NCBI RefSeq assembly: GCF_002807665.1
Contig: NZ_PEAY01000008.1
Location: 1 to 64,000, forward strand
Reading direction: 5' to 3'
DNA: 64,000 nt
Origin: Neoalteromonas facilis
GTDB taxonomy: Bacteria; Pseudomonadota; Gammaproteobacteria; Enterobacterales; Alteromonadaceae
The translations under genes were made by a program, and so were the position numbers. Each line of letters begins with the position of its first letter. The stretch's first letter is position 1. Under the pieces are notes generated by a model. It was given only the letters and a program-made list of their open reading frames with translations, made no database searches and was not told the origin of the DNA. Shown here piece after piece: positions 8,994 through 21,200 of the stretch.

Positions 8994-9047
8994 CTAAACA
9001 GAGCGCCACCAGAAGAATGATGATGTAGGCGTTGAAATGTATTTCAT
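8994..9047 (-). CDS. trpS leader peptide with tandem tryptophan codons
   Basis: A 17-codon frame, MKYISTPTSSFFWWRSV, ends in TAG about 105 bases upstream of trpS. Two consecutive TGG codons (9011-9006) sit four codons before the stop, the hallmark of a Trp-responsive attenuator. The ribosome site is weak (AGG is about 21 bases upstream). Directly after the stop come competing RNA structures and an intrinsic terminator. The peptide itself probably has no function beyond positioning the ribosome. Confidence 0.83.
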   Translation of the reverse strand: MKYISTPTSSFFWWRSV

Positions 9048-9313
9048 GCGGGTAATCTAACGATAATCCTTTAGAAACTCAACTCTCAACAACGGATTAC
9101 CACTAGAAAATCTTTTGTAAAACATGGCTGTTAGACGACTGAGTGAACAATCAAGCAAGGTGCTAAACACCAAAACGCCGAATCAGTGATTTAAATCCAC
9201 CGATTGAACTGACAGTCATACGTCGCTTATCGACTCCTTGAGTTAGGAAGCTGAGCAATAGCCTTTAAGAAGTCAGAACACTATTGCTCAGAACGCTTTT
9301 TGAGCTTCAGGCG
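9048..9313. other. Gene-free interval between the trpS leader and arcB
   Basis: No protein gene is seen. It should hold the trpS promoter; TTGAGA-like -35 and TTATCG-like -10 candidates are too weak to call. An 11-bp perfect inverted repeat CTGAGCAATAG/CTATTGCTCAG (9251-9261 and 9281-9291, 19-base spacer) lies just downstream of the arcB stop and may end or stabilise that transcript, although no T-run follows it in the arcB direction. Confidence 0.5.
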
Positions 9314-11662
9314 TTAATCCTCGATCGTCTGCTCGTTCAGCCAATCAGTAAGCATCACCATATCTTTCTGCACGGCTTCCTGTAATTCTTCAACCCAGTC
9401 CTGAACATTCTGCCACCATGCTGGATGGTCGCCTTGTTGGATTTGATTGGCAATGCGCTGAACGCGCGCTAAACCAACAGAACCTGCAGCGCCTTTGATT
9501 TTGTGAGCTTGCGCACACACTTCAGACTTTTCGTCCGCACTCAAACTTAATTGCAAAATTTCCATGTACTCAGGCATTTTCTCCTGAAAGACTTTCACAC
9601 TGGTTCTAACCATGTCTTCACCAATGGTATCAACCAACATTTGCAACAAGTCGAGATCCAATACGTTGCCCAGATCTTTGCTGGGTTTGGCTGGCGCTGA
9701 TTCTTTTTGTGGAGCCGACGGTGAATAGTCAAACAGCGCATTAAAGACTTCAATAACCCGGCTTTTCTTCAATGGCTTGGCAATGATGTCGTCCATGCCG
9801 TTTTCCAGATATTCTTCACGCTTTTTAATCACGTTTGCGGTTAACGCTACGATGGGCGTTTGCATCACCAAATCTTCATCATGCAGGGTTTTAGCGACTT
9901 CAAAACCATTCATATCAGGCAATTGAATATCCAACAATATAAGGTCATAAGTATTCGCGCGCGCTTTATCTATCGCTTCTTGCCCGGTCATCGCAACATC
10001 CACATGCTGACCTAACTTTTCAAGTAAGGCTTTGGCGACCATAACATTCAACTCGATGTCTTCAACCAGCAGGATTTTGAGGTTATTTACTTTTAACGAT
10101 TCTAATTGCACAGGACGCGTGGAGATTGCCACTGGCAACTCAACTTCAAAGCGAGAGCCCTTACCTACTTCTGAGCTAACAGTGATTTTACCTTTCATTA
10201 AATCAACCATTTGCTTACAAATGGCTAAGCCAATACCGGTTCCTGTTGCGGTTTGGTGATCGGGGTGGTCAACTTGATAATACATCGCAAAGATCTTATC
10301 GAGCTCTTCTTGCGGTATTCCGACGCCCGTATCTTTCACCACAAATTTAACTAGTGACACACCTTCTTCTGGTCGTGTGGCAGATACCGTTAAGCTGACC
10401 TGTCCACGAGGGGTGAATTTTACTGCGTTGAACATGATGTTCCATAATACTTGCCTTAACCGCGTGCCATCCACTTCAATAAGCGAAGGCAAAGGTTCCA
10501 CGATATCCCACACAAAATCTAAACCTTTATCAGCGGCGAGTAACCGAATGATACTGCCTAACTCATCAGTGAATTCATGCAGCGAAACCGTCTTTAGCGA
10601 CAGTTCAAGTTTATCGCGGTCTAATCTGTCGAGATCAATAATGTCGTTAAAAATATTGCCTAACGTAATGGCGCTGGCGTAGATAGTACTGACCCAGTTG
10701 AACTGCTCTTTACTCAATTCAGTGTCACGCAACATGCGACTCAAACCCACAATCCCGTTCAATGGTGTACGCAGTTCATGGCTGATTGTCGCGATAAAAC
10801 GTGTTTTATCCTTACTGGCTTTCGCCGCCTTGCTCTCGGCTTGTTTACGCTCGGTCATGTCGCGACCAAATGCCAGCAGGCCCAAACGGTTGCCGTCGTT
10901 ATCGAAAAACGGCACTTTACGCATTTCGAAATAGCGATGGCGACCATCGGCGAAACGCAGCCACAGTTCTTCGGTAATACTCGCATTACTCTCAAGTACT
11001 TCATGATCACTGGCGACAACCTGTCGTGCGAGATCTTCTTCGTAAACATCGTGAGGCGTTAAGCCAAGCAATTCATCTTGGGTTTTGCCGGTGAGTTGTT
11101 CTGCAACTCGGTTACAGCCAGCAAAACGTCCCTCTTCGTTGCGGTAGTAAATCAAATCCGGCGACGCATCTATAATAGAGCGCAATAGCGTAGATAAGCG
11201 GCGAGCTTGTAATTCTTGCTCTGACTTATCTTTGATCTCTTTTTCCAATTCTACGAATACACTTTCACGTTCTAACTGAGCTGCTTTGCGTTGCTCAATT
11301 TCGTGATTCAATTTGCGGATATTGTGTTGCAGCTCGCGATTAAGAAATACATCTTCTTCGCGTAACTTTTCCATTTGCTCTACTAACTCTTTCAAGTGGG
11401 TTCTGGAATGCTCTAAGTGTTTAACCAACTCGCTGAAGAAATAGAGCACCCACGGCGCACTTAACATGGTAAGAATAATGGCACTAATAAAGTCATCTGG
11501 CTCTATTGAACTATTTAAGCTCACGCGAATGATATACGAGCCGCCGAGAGTAAAAGCGAGGCTGGCTAAGACGAAAAGTACACTTAATTTAATGGTGCCA
11601 ATACGCTCTACAAATTGGGCAAAACGAATGGCCCAGGCATCTTTTGGTGATTCTTCTTGCAT
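9314..11662 (-). CDS. arcB: Hybrid histidine kinase ArcB (anoxic redox control sensor)
   Basis: Closely follows E. coli ArcB throughout at the same length (782 residues). Two membrane helices (about 25-45 and 57-77) are separated by a minimal periplasmic loop. Then come a coiled-coil linker, a PAS domain (ASPDLIYYRNEEGRFAGCN), HisKA with phospho-acceptor His295 (ISHELRTPLNG), HATPase (DTGVGIPQEELDKIF and GTGIGLAICKQM), a receiver domain with Asp578 (ILLDIQLPDMNG), and an HPt domain with His720 (AHKIKGAAGS). It senses the quinone pool redox state and phosphorylates ArcA, which is not in this window. It is divergent from gltB; in E. coli arcB also lies near gltBD. In E. coli the redox switch uses PAS cysteines, and a PAS Cys is present here (FAGCN). 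Confidence 0.96.
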   Translation of the reverse strand: MQEESPKDAWAIRFAQFVERIGTIKLSVLFVLASLAFTLGGSYIIRVSLNSSIEPDDFISAIILTMLSAPWVLYFFSELVKHLEHSRTHLKELVEQMEKLREEDVFLNRELQHNIRKLNHEIEQRKAAQLERESVFVELEKEIKDKSEQELQARRLSTLLRSIIDASPDLIYYRNEEGRFAGCNRVAEQLTGKTQDELLGLTPHDVYEEDLARQVVASDHEVLESNASITEELWLRFADGRHRYFEMRKVPFFDNDGNRLGLLAFGRDMTERKQAESKAAKASKDKTRFIATISHELRTPLNGIVGLSRMLRDTELSKEQFNWVSTIYASAITLGNIFNDIIDLDRLDRDKLELSLKTVSLHEFTDELGSIIRLLAADKGLDFVWDIVEPLPSLIEVDGTRLRQVLWNIMFNAVKFTPRGQVSLTVSATRPEEGVSLVKFVVKDTGVGIPQEELDKIFAMYYQVDHPDHQTATGTGIGLAICKQMVDLMKGKITVSSEVGKGSRFEVELPVAISTRPVQLESLKVNNLKILLVEDIELNVMVAKALLEKLGQHVDVAMTGQEAIDKARANTYDLILLDIQLPDMNGFEVAKTLHDEDLVMQTPIVALTANVIKKREEYLENGMDDIIAKPLKKSRVIEVFNALFDYSPSAPQKESAPAKPSKDLGNVLDLDLLQMLVDTIGEDMVRTSVKVFQEKMPEYMEILQLSLSADEKSEVCAQAHKIKGAAGSVGLARVQRIANQIQQGDHPAWWQNVQDWVEELQEAVQKDMVMLTDWLNEQTIED

Positions 11663-12304
11663 GTCGGTTAATGTTGCCGATTAACGATGCACGCATATTA
11701 GCAGTTTGATCGCTAAGTTGTGCAATATTCGTCTGTGAATTGTTGTTTTTACCGTCATGCTGGAAATATTTGCGCAGTAGAAAGGCGTGGTCATAGTGAG
11801 TGACAACAGCGCTGTTGACCAAAAGAATAAATATTTGAATAAACCTACCCAAAGTGAATATTTATTCACAATTAAAAACAAATTTGAAATTCACCACAAG
11901 TTTGTAAACAGTTTGTTAATAGAGATTTTACCGGTCTAAATTTTCACCAATTCAAGCTAAATTAGTTGCAGTAGCAACTGTTTAAAAATAGCAATAACCC
12001 ATTGTTATTAATAATGATTAATAAACAAAACAGACTATAAGCCGTGTATTTGAGAATCTCCAATTGATTTTCATGGCTGACACGGGTATTTTGTTTCGTC
12101 CGCAAATAATAAAAATGAATAAAAATGCGGATCGGTAGGGCCTGTATCCTCATAAGAACAACGACAGTTACGAAATAATAAGCACGCAGTTGAGCCTCAG
12201 CCACTATATTTGGAGTAGTGTCCAATAGTGTGCTGTGGTGTTTCGCTGTATCTGCCACCTTGCATTGCCTGATATACGCAAGGAACAGCAATAGGAGTTT
12301 AGGA
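11663..12304. other. Divergent arcB-gltB control region
   Basis: About 640 AT-rich bases without a convincing gene; the short frames in it have no family features. It must contain the divergent promoters. A dyad TTGGA-N6-TCCAA (12210-12225), extendable to CACTAT/ATAGTG with a three-base bulge (12202-12230), lies about 80 bases before the gltB start and may be an operator or a leader hairpin. I cannot assign a regulator. Confidence 0.5.
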
Positions 12305-15300
12305 ATGAGTTTATATAATCCTGCTGACTCACGGGATAACTGTGGTTTTGGCCTTATCGCTCACGTTGAAGGTGAAGCCAGTCATCGCTTAATAACCACG
12401 GCCATTGAAGGTCTTGATCGCATGCAACACCGCGGCGGTATCGCTGCGGATGGGAAAACGGGAGACGGTTGCGGCCTTTTATTACAGAAGCCTGACTCCT
12501 TTTTCCAAGCTATCGCGAAAGACAATGATTGGCGACTAAGCAAAAAATACGGTGTTGGCACTATCTTCTTCAGCCAAGATGCCGACAAGCAAGCAAAAGC
12601 CCGTAGCGTTATTGAACAAGAACTGATTAAAGAAACGCTGGCCGTTGTCGGCTGGCGAGTTGTGCCAGTTGATCACAGTGTACTAGGTGATCTGGCGAAA
12701 ACCGGTGTGCCACATATTGAGCAAGTATTTGTGAATGCTCCTCCGGGCTGGCGTAAGCGTGATTTAGAAAGACGCTTATTTATGGTGCGCCGTCGCGTTG
12801 AAAAACAACTTGTCGATGATCCCGATTTTTACGTCGCCTGTTTATCTGCATTGGTTACCATCTATAAAGGCTTGGTTATGCCGTGTGATTTGCCAAAGTT
12901 CTATTTGGATTTGGCCGATCCGCGTATGGAAAGTGCAATTTGCGTTTTCCACCAGCGTTTTTCAACCAATACCCTGCCAAAGTGGCCACTTGCTCAACCA
13001 TTTCGCTTCCTCGCTCACAACGGTGAAATCAATACCATTAAGGGTAACCGTGACTGGGCCAGAGCGCGTACGGCCAAATTTGCTACTCCACTCATTCCAG
13101 ACTTAAATGATGCTGCGCCTTTCGTTAATACAGAGGGCTCAGACTCAAGTTCATTGGATAACATGCTTGAACTGTTTCTTGCGGGCGGGATGGATTTATT
13201 CCGTGCCATGCGCTTGTTGGTGCCGCCGGCCTATCAAAACAACAAAACCATGGATCCAGAGCTGCGCGCTTTTTACGAGTTTAACTCAATGCATATGGAG
13301 CCTTGGGATGGTCCTGCGGGCATCGTATTAACCAACGGGCGTCACGTTGCCTGTAATCTTGATAGAAACGGTTTACGCCCTGCACGCTATGTCATCACTG
13401 ATGATGGTTTTATTACGCTTGCCTCTGAAGTCGGTATTTGGGATTACGCCCCAGAGTCGGTGTTAGAGAAAGGCCGTGTAGGTCCCGGCGAAATGCTCGC
13501 GGTCGATACTTATACCGGCAAGATCATGCGCTCAAATGAAATCGATGAAGACCTTAAAGGCCGTCATCCTTATCAAGAATGGCTTAACAAACATATTCGC
13601 CGCTTAACCCCCATTGAACAAATGGATTCAGGGCTAATCGGTAAGCGTGTTTTTGATGATGAAGCGATTGCGACCTATCACAAACTGTTCAATTACAGTT
13701 ATGAAGAAATCCAGCAGGTTATTAAGGTTCTCGCGAAAGATGGTCAAGAAGCCGTAGGCTCGATGGGAGATGACACGCCAATGGCCGTCATGTCTTCCAA
13801 ACACCGCACGTTATATGACTATTTCCGGCAACAATTTGCGCAAGTCACGAACCCACCGATTGATTCGTTACGTGAAAACCACGTTATGTCATTGGCGACC
13901 TGTATTGGCCGAGAGCAAAACGTGTTCAGCGAAACCAGCGGTTATGCTGATCGGGTTCTGTTTGAATCACCGGTACTGATGTATACGGATTTAAAACAGC
14001 TACGGGAATTTAACCCAGAGCACTATTACTCTGAAATTGTCGACCTTAACTACGCTCCTGAAGAAGGCTTAAGACAAGCGATAGAACGCGTTTGCGGCGA
14101 AGTCGAATACCTTGTAAAACAGAAACATGCGGCGTTTGTGATCTTGTCCGACAGACACATTAAGCCAAACCGTATTCCTATCCCTGCAGCCATGGCTGTA
14201 GGCGCGGTGCACCAGCGTCTCGTTGCAAAGCAATTACGTTGTGATGCGAATATCGTCGTTGAAACCGCCAGTGCACGCGACCCCCACCATTTTGCCGTGC
14301 TGATTGGATTGGGTGCCACAGCCATTTATCCGTTCCTTGCCTATGAGACCATTGAGCAAATGGCGGAGTTTGAGGAATTCAATATACCGGTGCTAGAAGC
14401 CGTATTGAATTACCGCAAAGGGATCAATAAAGGCCTCTATAAGATCATGTCGAAAATGGGCATCAGCACTGTCGCCAGCTACCGAAGCTCCAAGTTGTTT
14501 GAAGCGGTGGGTATCAATCGTAATGTTATGGACATGTGCTTTAAAGGCGTGACCAGCCGTATTCAAGGCGCAAGTTTTGAAGACTTTGAGCAAGACACGC
14601 TCAACTTAAGTCGTATTGCATGGCTTAAACGTAAGAAGCTGTCTCATGGCGGTTTGCTCAAATATGTTCATGATGGCGAATACCATGCCTACAACCCGGA
14701 CGTTGTGCAGTCTCTACAAAAAGCGGTTAAAACCGGCAGTTATGAAGACTATAAGGTGTATTCTGGCCTAGTAAATGAGAGAGCGCCGGCGCATTTGCGC
14801 GATCTACTTGGGTTAACCAGCGACCTTCCTCCTGTTGATATTGACACCGTAGAACCAGCCGAAAACCTTTACCCTCGCTTTGACTCAGCGGCGATGTCTA
14901 TTGGGGCATTAAGCCCTGAAGCACATGAAGCACTCGCGATTGCAATGAACCGCTTGGGCGGCAATTCAAACTCGGGCGAAGGCGGTGAAGATCCCGCACG
15001 TTTCAACACCGAACGAAACTCAAGAATAAAACAGGTCGCTTCAGGTCGCTTTGGCGTTACCCCCCATTACTTGGTAAATGCCAGCGTTATCCAAATCAAA
15101 GTTGCACAAGGGGCAAAACCGGGAGAAGGCGGCCAATTGCCTGGAGATAAAGTCAATCAATACATCGCAGAGCTAAGATACTCCGTGCCGGGTGTGACGC
15201 TTATTTCGCCACCACCCCATCATGACATTTACTCTATTGAGGATTTAGCGCAGCTTATTTTTGACTTAAAACAGGTCAATCCAGACGCGTTAATATCCGT

Positions 15301-16771
15301 TAAGTTGGTATCTGAACCAGGAGTAGGCACTATTGCCACTGGCGTAGCAAAGGCGTACGCAGATCTGATCACAATATCAGGCTATGACGGCGGTACAGGC
15401 GCAAGCCCACTGACTTCGGTTAAGTACGCTGGCAGTCCTTTTGAATTGGGCTTGTCTGAGTCGCAGCAAGCACTCGTCGAGAATGGCTTACGGCATAAAG
15501 TGCGTGTGCAAACTGACGGCGGTTTGAAAACCGGATTAGACGTTGTCAAAGGGGCTATTTTAGGTGCTGAAAGTTTCGGTTTCGGCACTGGTCCTATGGT
15601 CGCGTTAGGGTGCAAGTACCTGCGTATATGTCACCTAAACAATTGTGCGACCGGTGTTGCGACGCAAGATGAAAAGTTACGTGACAACTATTTCATCGGC
15701 TTGCCTGAGATGGTGATGAATTACTTTAAATTTGTCGCTCAAGAAGTACGTGAGATCCTTGCTCAACTGGGGGTCACTAAACTCGATGATGTGATCGGGC
15801 GTACCGAATTCTTAAAAGTTCTTGATGGCCATACTGCCAAGCAGAATAAGCTCGATTTACAGCCCCTGTTGGCCAAGCCATCGGCAGGTGAACATACGCG
15901 CCTATTTTGTTCTGAAACAACCAATGCGCCATTAGATAAAGGACTGCTCAATCAACAAATATTGAGCGATTGCCAAAAAGCGATCGAAACACGCTCCGGC
16001 GTGAATCTAGAATACGCTATTCGCAATACCGACCGCAGTGTGGGCGCAACCCTATCGGGTGCGATTGCGCGCGTTTATGGCAACGACGGACTATCGGATT
16101 CCCCCATAAAAATAACCTTACGCGGCACCAGTGGCCAAAGCTTTGGTGTGTGGAATGCGGGAGGCGTGCATATGCACCTGATTGGTGACGCCAATGACTA
16201 TGTCGGTAAAGGTATGGCCGGCGGTAAGCTGGTGATCAATCCTCCTCGCGGTATCAAATTCAATCCATTTGAAAGTGCCATTATGGGAAATACCTGCTTA
16301 TACGGTGCGACCGGCGGTAAGCTTTTCGCAGCGGGTCGTGCAGGCGAACGTTTTGGCGTGCGAAATTCAGGCGCGATAGCGGTTGTGGAAGGTATTGGTG
16401 ACAACGGTTGTGAATATATGACCGGCGGGATTGTTGCTGTATTAGGTAGTATTGGTGTTAACTTTGGCGCCGGTATGACCGGTGGGTTTGCCTACTTATA
16501 TGATGCTCATAACGATATTAATGCGCGTCTTAACAGCGAACTAGTTGAAGCACTTCCGGTCGAGCAAAAAGGGATCCTAACTGAACACTTGCGTGGTCTT
16601 ATCGATCAACACTATGAGGAAACAGGCAGTGAACATGCACTTCACCTGTTAACCAACTTCAGCGAAGAAGTGGCTAAGTTCCGCCTTGTTAAACCGAAAA
16701 CCAGTGATGTGAAGAATCTACTCGGGCACATAAGCCGCTCGACGTCAGAACTTCAATTGCAAGCGCAGTAG
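12305..16771 (+). CDS. gltB: Glutamate synthase (NADPH) large subunit
   Basis: Converts glutamine plus 2-oxoglutarate to two glutamates as the alpha subunit of GOGAT, with GltD supplying electrons. ATG at 12305 has AGGAG-type ribosome sites and gives a short propeptide before Cys13 (DNCGFGLIAH), the N-terminal nucleophile of the glutaminase domain after processing. The FMN synthase domain includes SGYDGGTGASPLTS. The [3Fe-4S] ligands are Cys1103, Cys1109 and Cys1114 (CKYLRICHLNNC). A C-terminal beta-helix (GGXXXXG-type repeats) follows. Its 1,488 residues match the family. gltD follows after 18 bases, so the two form an operon. Confidence 0.97.
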   Translation: MSLYNPADSRDNCGFGLIAHVEGEASHRLITTAIEGLDRMQHRGGIAADGKTGDGCGLLLQKPDSFFQAIAKDNDWRLSKKYGVGTIFFSQDADKQAKARSVIEQELIKETLAVVGWRVVPVDHSVLGDLAKTGVPHIEQVFVNAPPGWRKRDLERRLFMVRRRVEKQLVDDPDFYVACLSALVTIYKGLVMPCDLPKFYLDLADPRMESAICVFHQRFSTNTLPKWPLAQPFRFLAHNGEINTIKGNRDWARARTAKFATPLIPDLNDAAPFVNTEGSDSSSLDNMLELFLAGGMDLFRAMRLLVPPAYQNNKTMDPELRAFYEFNSMHMEPWDGPAGIVLTNGRHVACNLDRNGLRPARYVITDDGFITLASEVGIWDYAPESVLEKGRVGPGEMLAVDTYTGKIMRSNEIDEDLKGRHPYQEWLNKHIRRLTPIEQMDSGLIGKRVFDDEAIATYHKLFNYSYEEIQQVIKVLAKDGQEAVGSMGDDTPMAVMSSKHRTLYDYFRQQFAQVTNPPIDSLRENHVMSLATCIGREQNVFSETSGYADRVLFESPVLMYTDLKQLREFNPEHYYSEIVDLNYAPEEGLRQAIERVCGEVEYLVKQKHAAFVILSDRHIKPNRIPIPAAMAVGAVHQRLVAKQLRCDANIVVETASARDPHHFAVLIGLGATAIYPFLAYETIEQMAEFEEFNIPVLEAVLNYRKGINKGLYKIMSKMGISTVASYRSSKLFEAVGINRNVMDMCFKGVTSRIQGASFEDFEQDTLNLSRIAWLKRKKLSHGGLLKYVHDGEYHAYNPDVVQSLQKAVKTGSYEDYKVYSGLVNERAPAHLRDLLGLTSDLPPVDIDTVEPAENLYPRFDSAAMSIGALSPEAHEALAIAMNRLGGNSNSGEGGEDPARFNTERNSRIKQVASGRFGVTPHYLVNASVIQIKVAQGAKPGEGGQLPGDKVNQYIAELRYSVPGVTLISPPPHHDIYSIEDLAQLIFDLKQVNPDALISVKLVSEPGVGTIATGVAKAYADLITISGYDGGTGASPLTSVKYAGSPFELGLSESQQALVENGLRHKVRVQTDGGLKTGLDVVKGAILGAESFGFGTGPMVALGCKYLRICHLNNCATGVATQDEKLRDNYFIGLPEMVMNYFKFVAQEVREILAQLGVTKLDDVIGRTEFLKVLDGHTAKQNKLDLQPLLAKPSAGEHTRLFCSETTNAPLDKGLLNQQILSDCQKAIETRSGVNLEYAIRNTDRSVGATLSGAIARVYGNDGLSDSPIKITLRGTSGQSFGVWNAGGVHMHLIGDANDYVGKGMAGGKLVINPPRGIKFNPFESAIMGNTCLYGATGGKLFAAGRAGERFGVRNSGAIAVVEGIGDNGCEYMTGGIVAVLGSIGVNFGAGMTGGFAYLYDAHNDINARLNSELVEALPVEQKGILTEHLRGLIDQHYEETGSEHALHLLTNFSEEVAKFRLVKPKTSDVKNLLGHISRSTSELQLQAQ

Positions 16772-18205
<1,434 letters not shown>

Positions 18206-18213
18206 TAGTCGAC

Positions 18214-18237
18214 GAGGCGCCTCTAGCGGGGCGCCTC
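18214..18237. terminator. GC-rich hairpin between convergent gltD and the propeller kinase
   Basis: GAGGCGCC (18214-18221) and GGCGCCTC (18230-18237) form an 8-bp perfect stem with an 8-base loop. It lies just after the gltD stop and overlaps the last codons of the converging kinase gene. No long T-run follows, so efficiency is uncertain. Confidence 0.5.
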
Positions 18238-21200
18238 TTCATCAATATTGGCGGCAAATTCACACACGAATAATGTTCCCCTCGGGCGGTTATCCAGTAT
18301 TTGAATACTCCCCCCAAGACGAATTGTGACAACATTCGCCACAATCTGTAAACCAAGCCCTATATTTCCAGCTTGCCGACGCGTAGTGAAGAATGGTTTA
18401 AAAACTTTTTCTTTCATTTCATCACTTACGCCAATGCCATTGTCACTAAATTGCAATTGCACCGTGTTCCCTTGCGTTAGCACTTCAATCGCAACCTCAG
18501 GTGATGCTATACCATCAAATGCATGCTCTATGGCGTTGAGCGCAAACTGGGTAATTAACTGGGCGATCGCCCCGGGGTAGGTTGTCACTAACAAAGATTT
18601 ATCACAACGAATAGACCACTTCACACCCGCTCGTTCCAGAGTTGGGGCTAAATTGATCATCACTTCATGCAAGTAGTTTGACAAATTGATAGCGCGTTTG
18701 GTTTGTGAAATTTGATCGGTTGATAAGTTCTTAAAGCTGTTAATCAAATTACCGGCTTTTTCCAAATTGGTCGATATCAGAGAAGCCCCTTCAACGATGC
18801 TTCTGAGTGTCCGCTCAAAATGCGTACGGGTGATGCTGTTTTGCTGAAATTGTCGAATTAACGCTTCGCTGTCATCATGGATCAAAGACGACGCTGTAAC
18901 CGCTATACCAACCGGCGTATTGATCTCATGCGCCACGCCCACAACAAGTGACGTTAGAGACGCATTCTTCTCAGACTCAATTAGCTTTGTTTCCGCATTA
19001 ATCAGCGCCTCACTGCGCCGCTTAACTTCTTGCTCAAGTAATTCATTGCTAGCTTGTAGTGCCGCTAACCGCCATCGACTCCACGCGCCAAAAAGAGCGA
19101 CCATTACCAACACATAGCTCACAAGGGCGGTCACACTGAGCCACCAAGGTCGCTCGATAGTAAACGCAAAGGAGGCAACGTTTTCGCCGCTAATGCCTTT
19201 CCCCACACTCATAACCTGAAACTCATAATCCCCCGGCGATAAACCAGAGTAACTGACGCGAGATTGTTCAGAAGGCTCGAACCAGTTGTCCTTATGGCCT
19301 AGTAGTCGATATGAGTATTCCGCGTTAATGTTTGAGAGTAAATTTAGGTCGGCAAACTGGAAGGTAATATCCTTGACTGAATGCGGATAAATATAATCAC
19401 TTTGTTCTGCATTTGATGAAAATAATATGTCATCTTCATCAATGGTCACATGACTTATCATAATTTTTGATTCGACTTGGGTATCTGATAAGGCCGATGT
19501 TCTTATGCGAGAGAATCCGCTAATACCACCAAAATACAGATCGCCATCGTTCCCGGAAAAACCAGACTTCATTACAAACTGAGCGCCGTGCAAGCCATGC
19601 TTGGTTGTATAATGTTCAAGCGCAGTGCGTTGGACATTGAGCTGATAGATACCGTTTGCCGTGCTAAACCATATATTATTATTTTTGTCAGCCAGCACAC
19701 GCTTCACAGCGAGATTAGCGAGTCGCTCATCTTGGGGGAAATAGCGAAATGTATTAGAAATATCGTCCAGTTCATTCAGCTTATTATCTGTTGCGACCCA
19801 AAGTGTACTGTCATTGTCCAACGTGATATCAACAATATTGCTACTGTTGAGATCGCCGTCACCACCTGCCCGGTAATGCAAATGCTTTTCACTGTCTAAA
19901 CGAAACCGGACAACCCCAACGCCCATCACCCCAATGGTGACAAAGTTATGCTGATCTTCTGCAATAGCTGAAACAGCGGATTCAGGCAATTGTGGCACAT
20001 GCTCTTCCAGATAGACGGGCTGTGTCGTTCTGCCATCAAACACAAAAAGCCCATTGTGCGATGTCCCAATCCATATGTAGCCATCGGTGCTTTGGTACAG
20101 GGATTCAACCAAGTAACGTTGCTCCGAAGGAAACGTGCTTTGCATATCTTCAAACGAGTTGGAATACAGCGGCCGTCGGAACAACCCTTTATTACTGGCT
20201 ACCCATAAGTGTCCCCCCTTGTCTTCAATCATGGCGATAACTAAGCCAATATCAGGATCAACCATTTTGGGCCTACTATCGTCGGGTGCCATTTTTAACA
20301 ACCCCTGCGTCGACCCTATCCATAGATTTCGTTTGGAATCCTCAAGAAGCGCATGGACTCGCCCAATCGGCTGCGCCACATCATCAGGATGCCCAAACTC
20401 TTTGAACCCTGTAATGGATTCACCGATAAAAGAAATTTTGATGAGCCCTGATGGACGGGAGGCAACCCAAAGCACACCATTTTCGTCAAAGAGAATATCG
20501 CGAATGTCATCATGTGGCAGCAATGCGGTGCGACCGCCATTCACAAGGGGCACAAACTCCCGCTTCACCACATCAAATAGATACAGTCCTGATAGAGTGC
20601 CTATCCACAATTGATCGTTATGCCCTCTCACCAAGCTCGTAACGCGCGTATCGGTTTGATTGGTGGTGTTAAAGCTCTCTACCATTTCGCATCGCTCACG
20701 CGATTGTGTGAATTCACAGATACCACTTTCCGTACCAACCCAGAATTCGCCTCTAGGTGTAACTAACAACCGCCTGACGCGCTGTTGATACAATAAACTA
20801 TCGCGCGGGAGGATCGTGTTATATCGAGTAACCTCAACGTCATTGTTAACCCTAATTCGGTCCAAACCAAACCCAGTCGCCAACCAAATGCTGCCATCGG
20901 TTTCCTCGGCGAAATGCCAGACACGATTATGACTAATTGTGGCCTTATCACTTGCACTGTGAACAAAGGTTGTGATCTGCTGGGAGACAGGATCGAACAT
21001 CGATGCCCCGCCACCATTGGTGCCAATCCAAACTCTCCCTGAACTATCCTCAAAGAAAACTTGTACCATGTCACTATTAATTCGCTGGCTAGGCTCTGAT
21101 GTTGTTGCAAAATGATGTTCTAGACGGAGCTGATTGTCGTAAACATAAACACCAAAACCCCAAGTTCCAACCCAGATCCGTTGTCGGCTATCAATGAAGA

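Noticed and set aside
11962-12291. A 109-codon minus-strand frame in the arcB-gltB gap
   Set aside because: No ribosome site, low-complexity AT-rich composition, and it overlaps the gltB leader region; no family features.
12218-12304. An N-terminal extension of GltB
   Set aside because: Residues before the ATG at 12305 do not resemble the GltB propeptide, and the ribosome site is directly before 12305.
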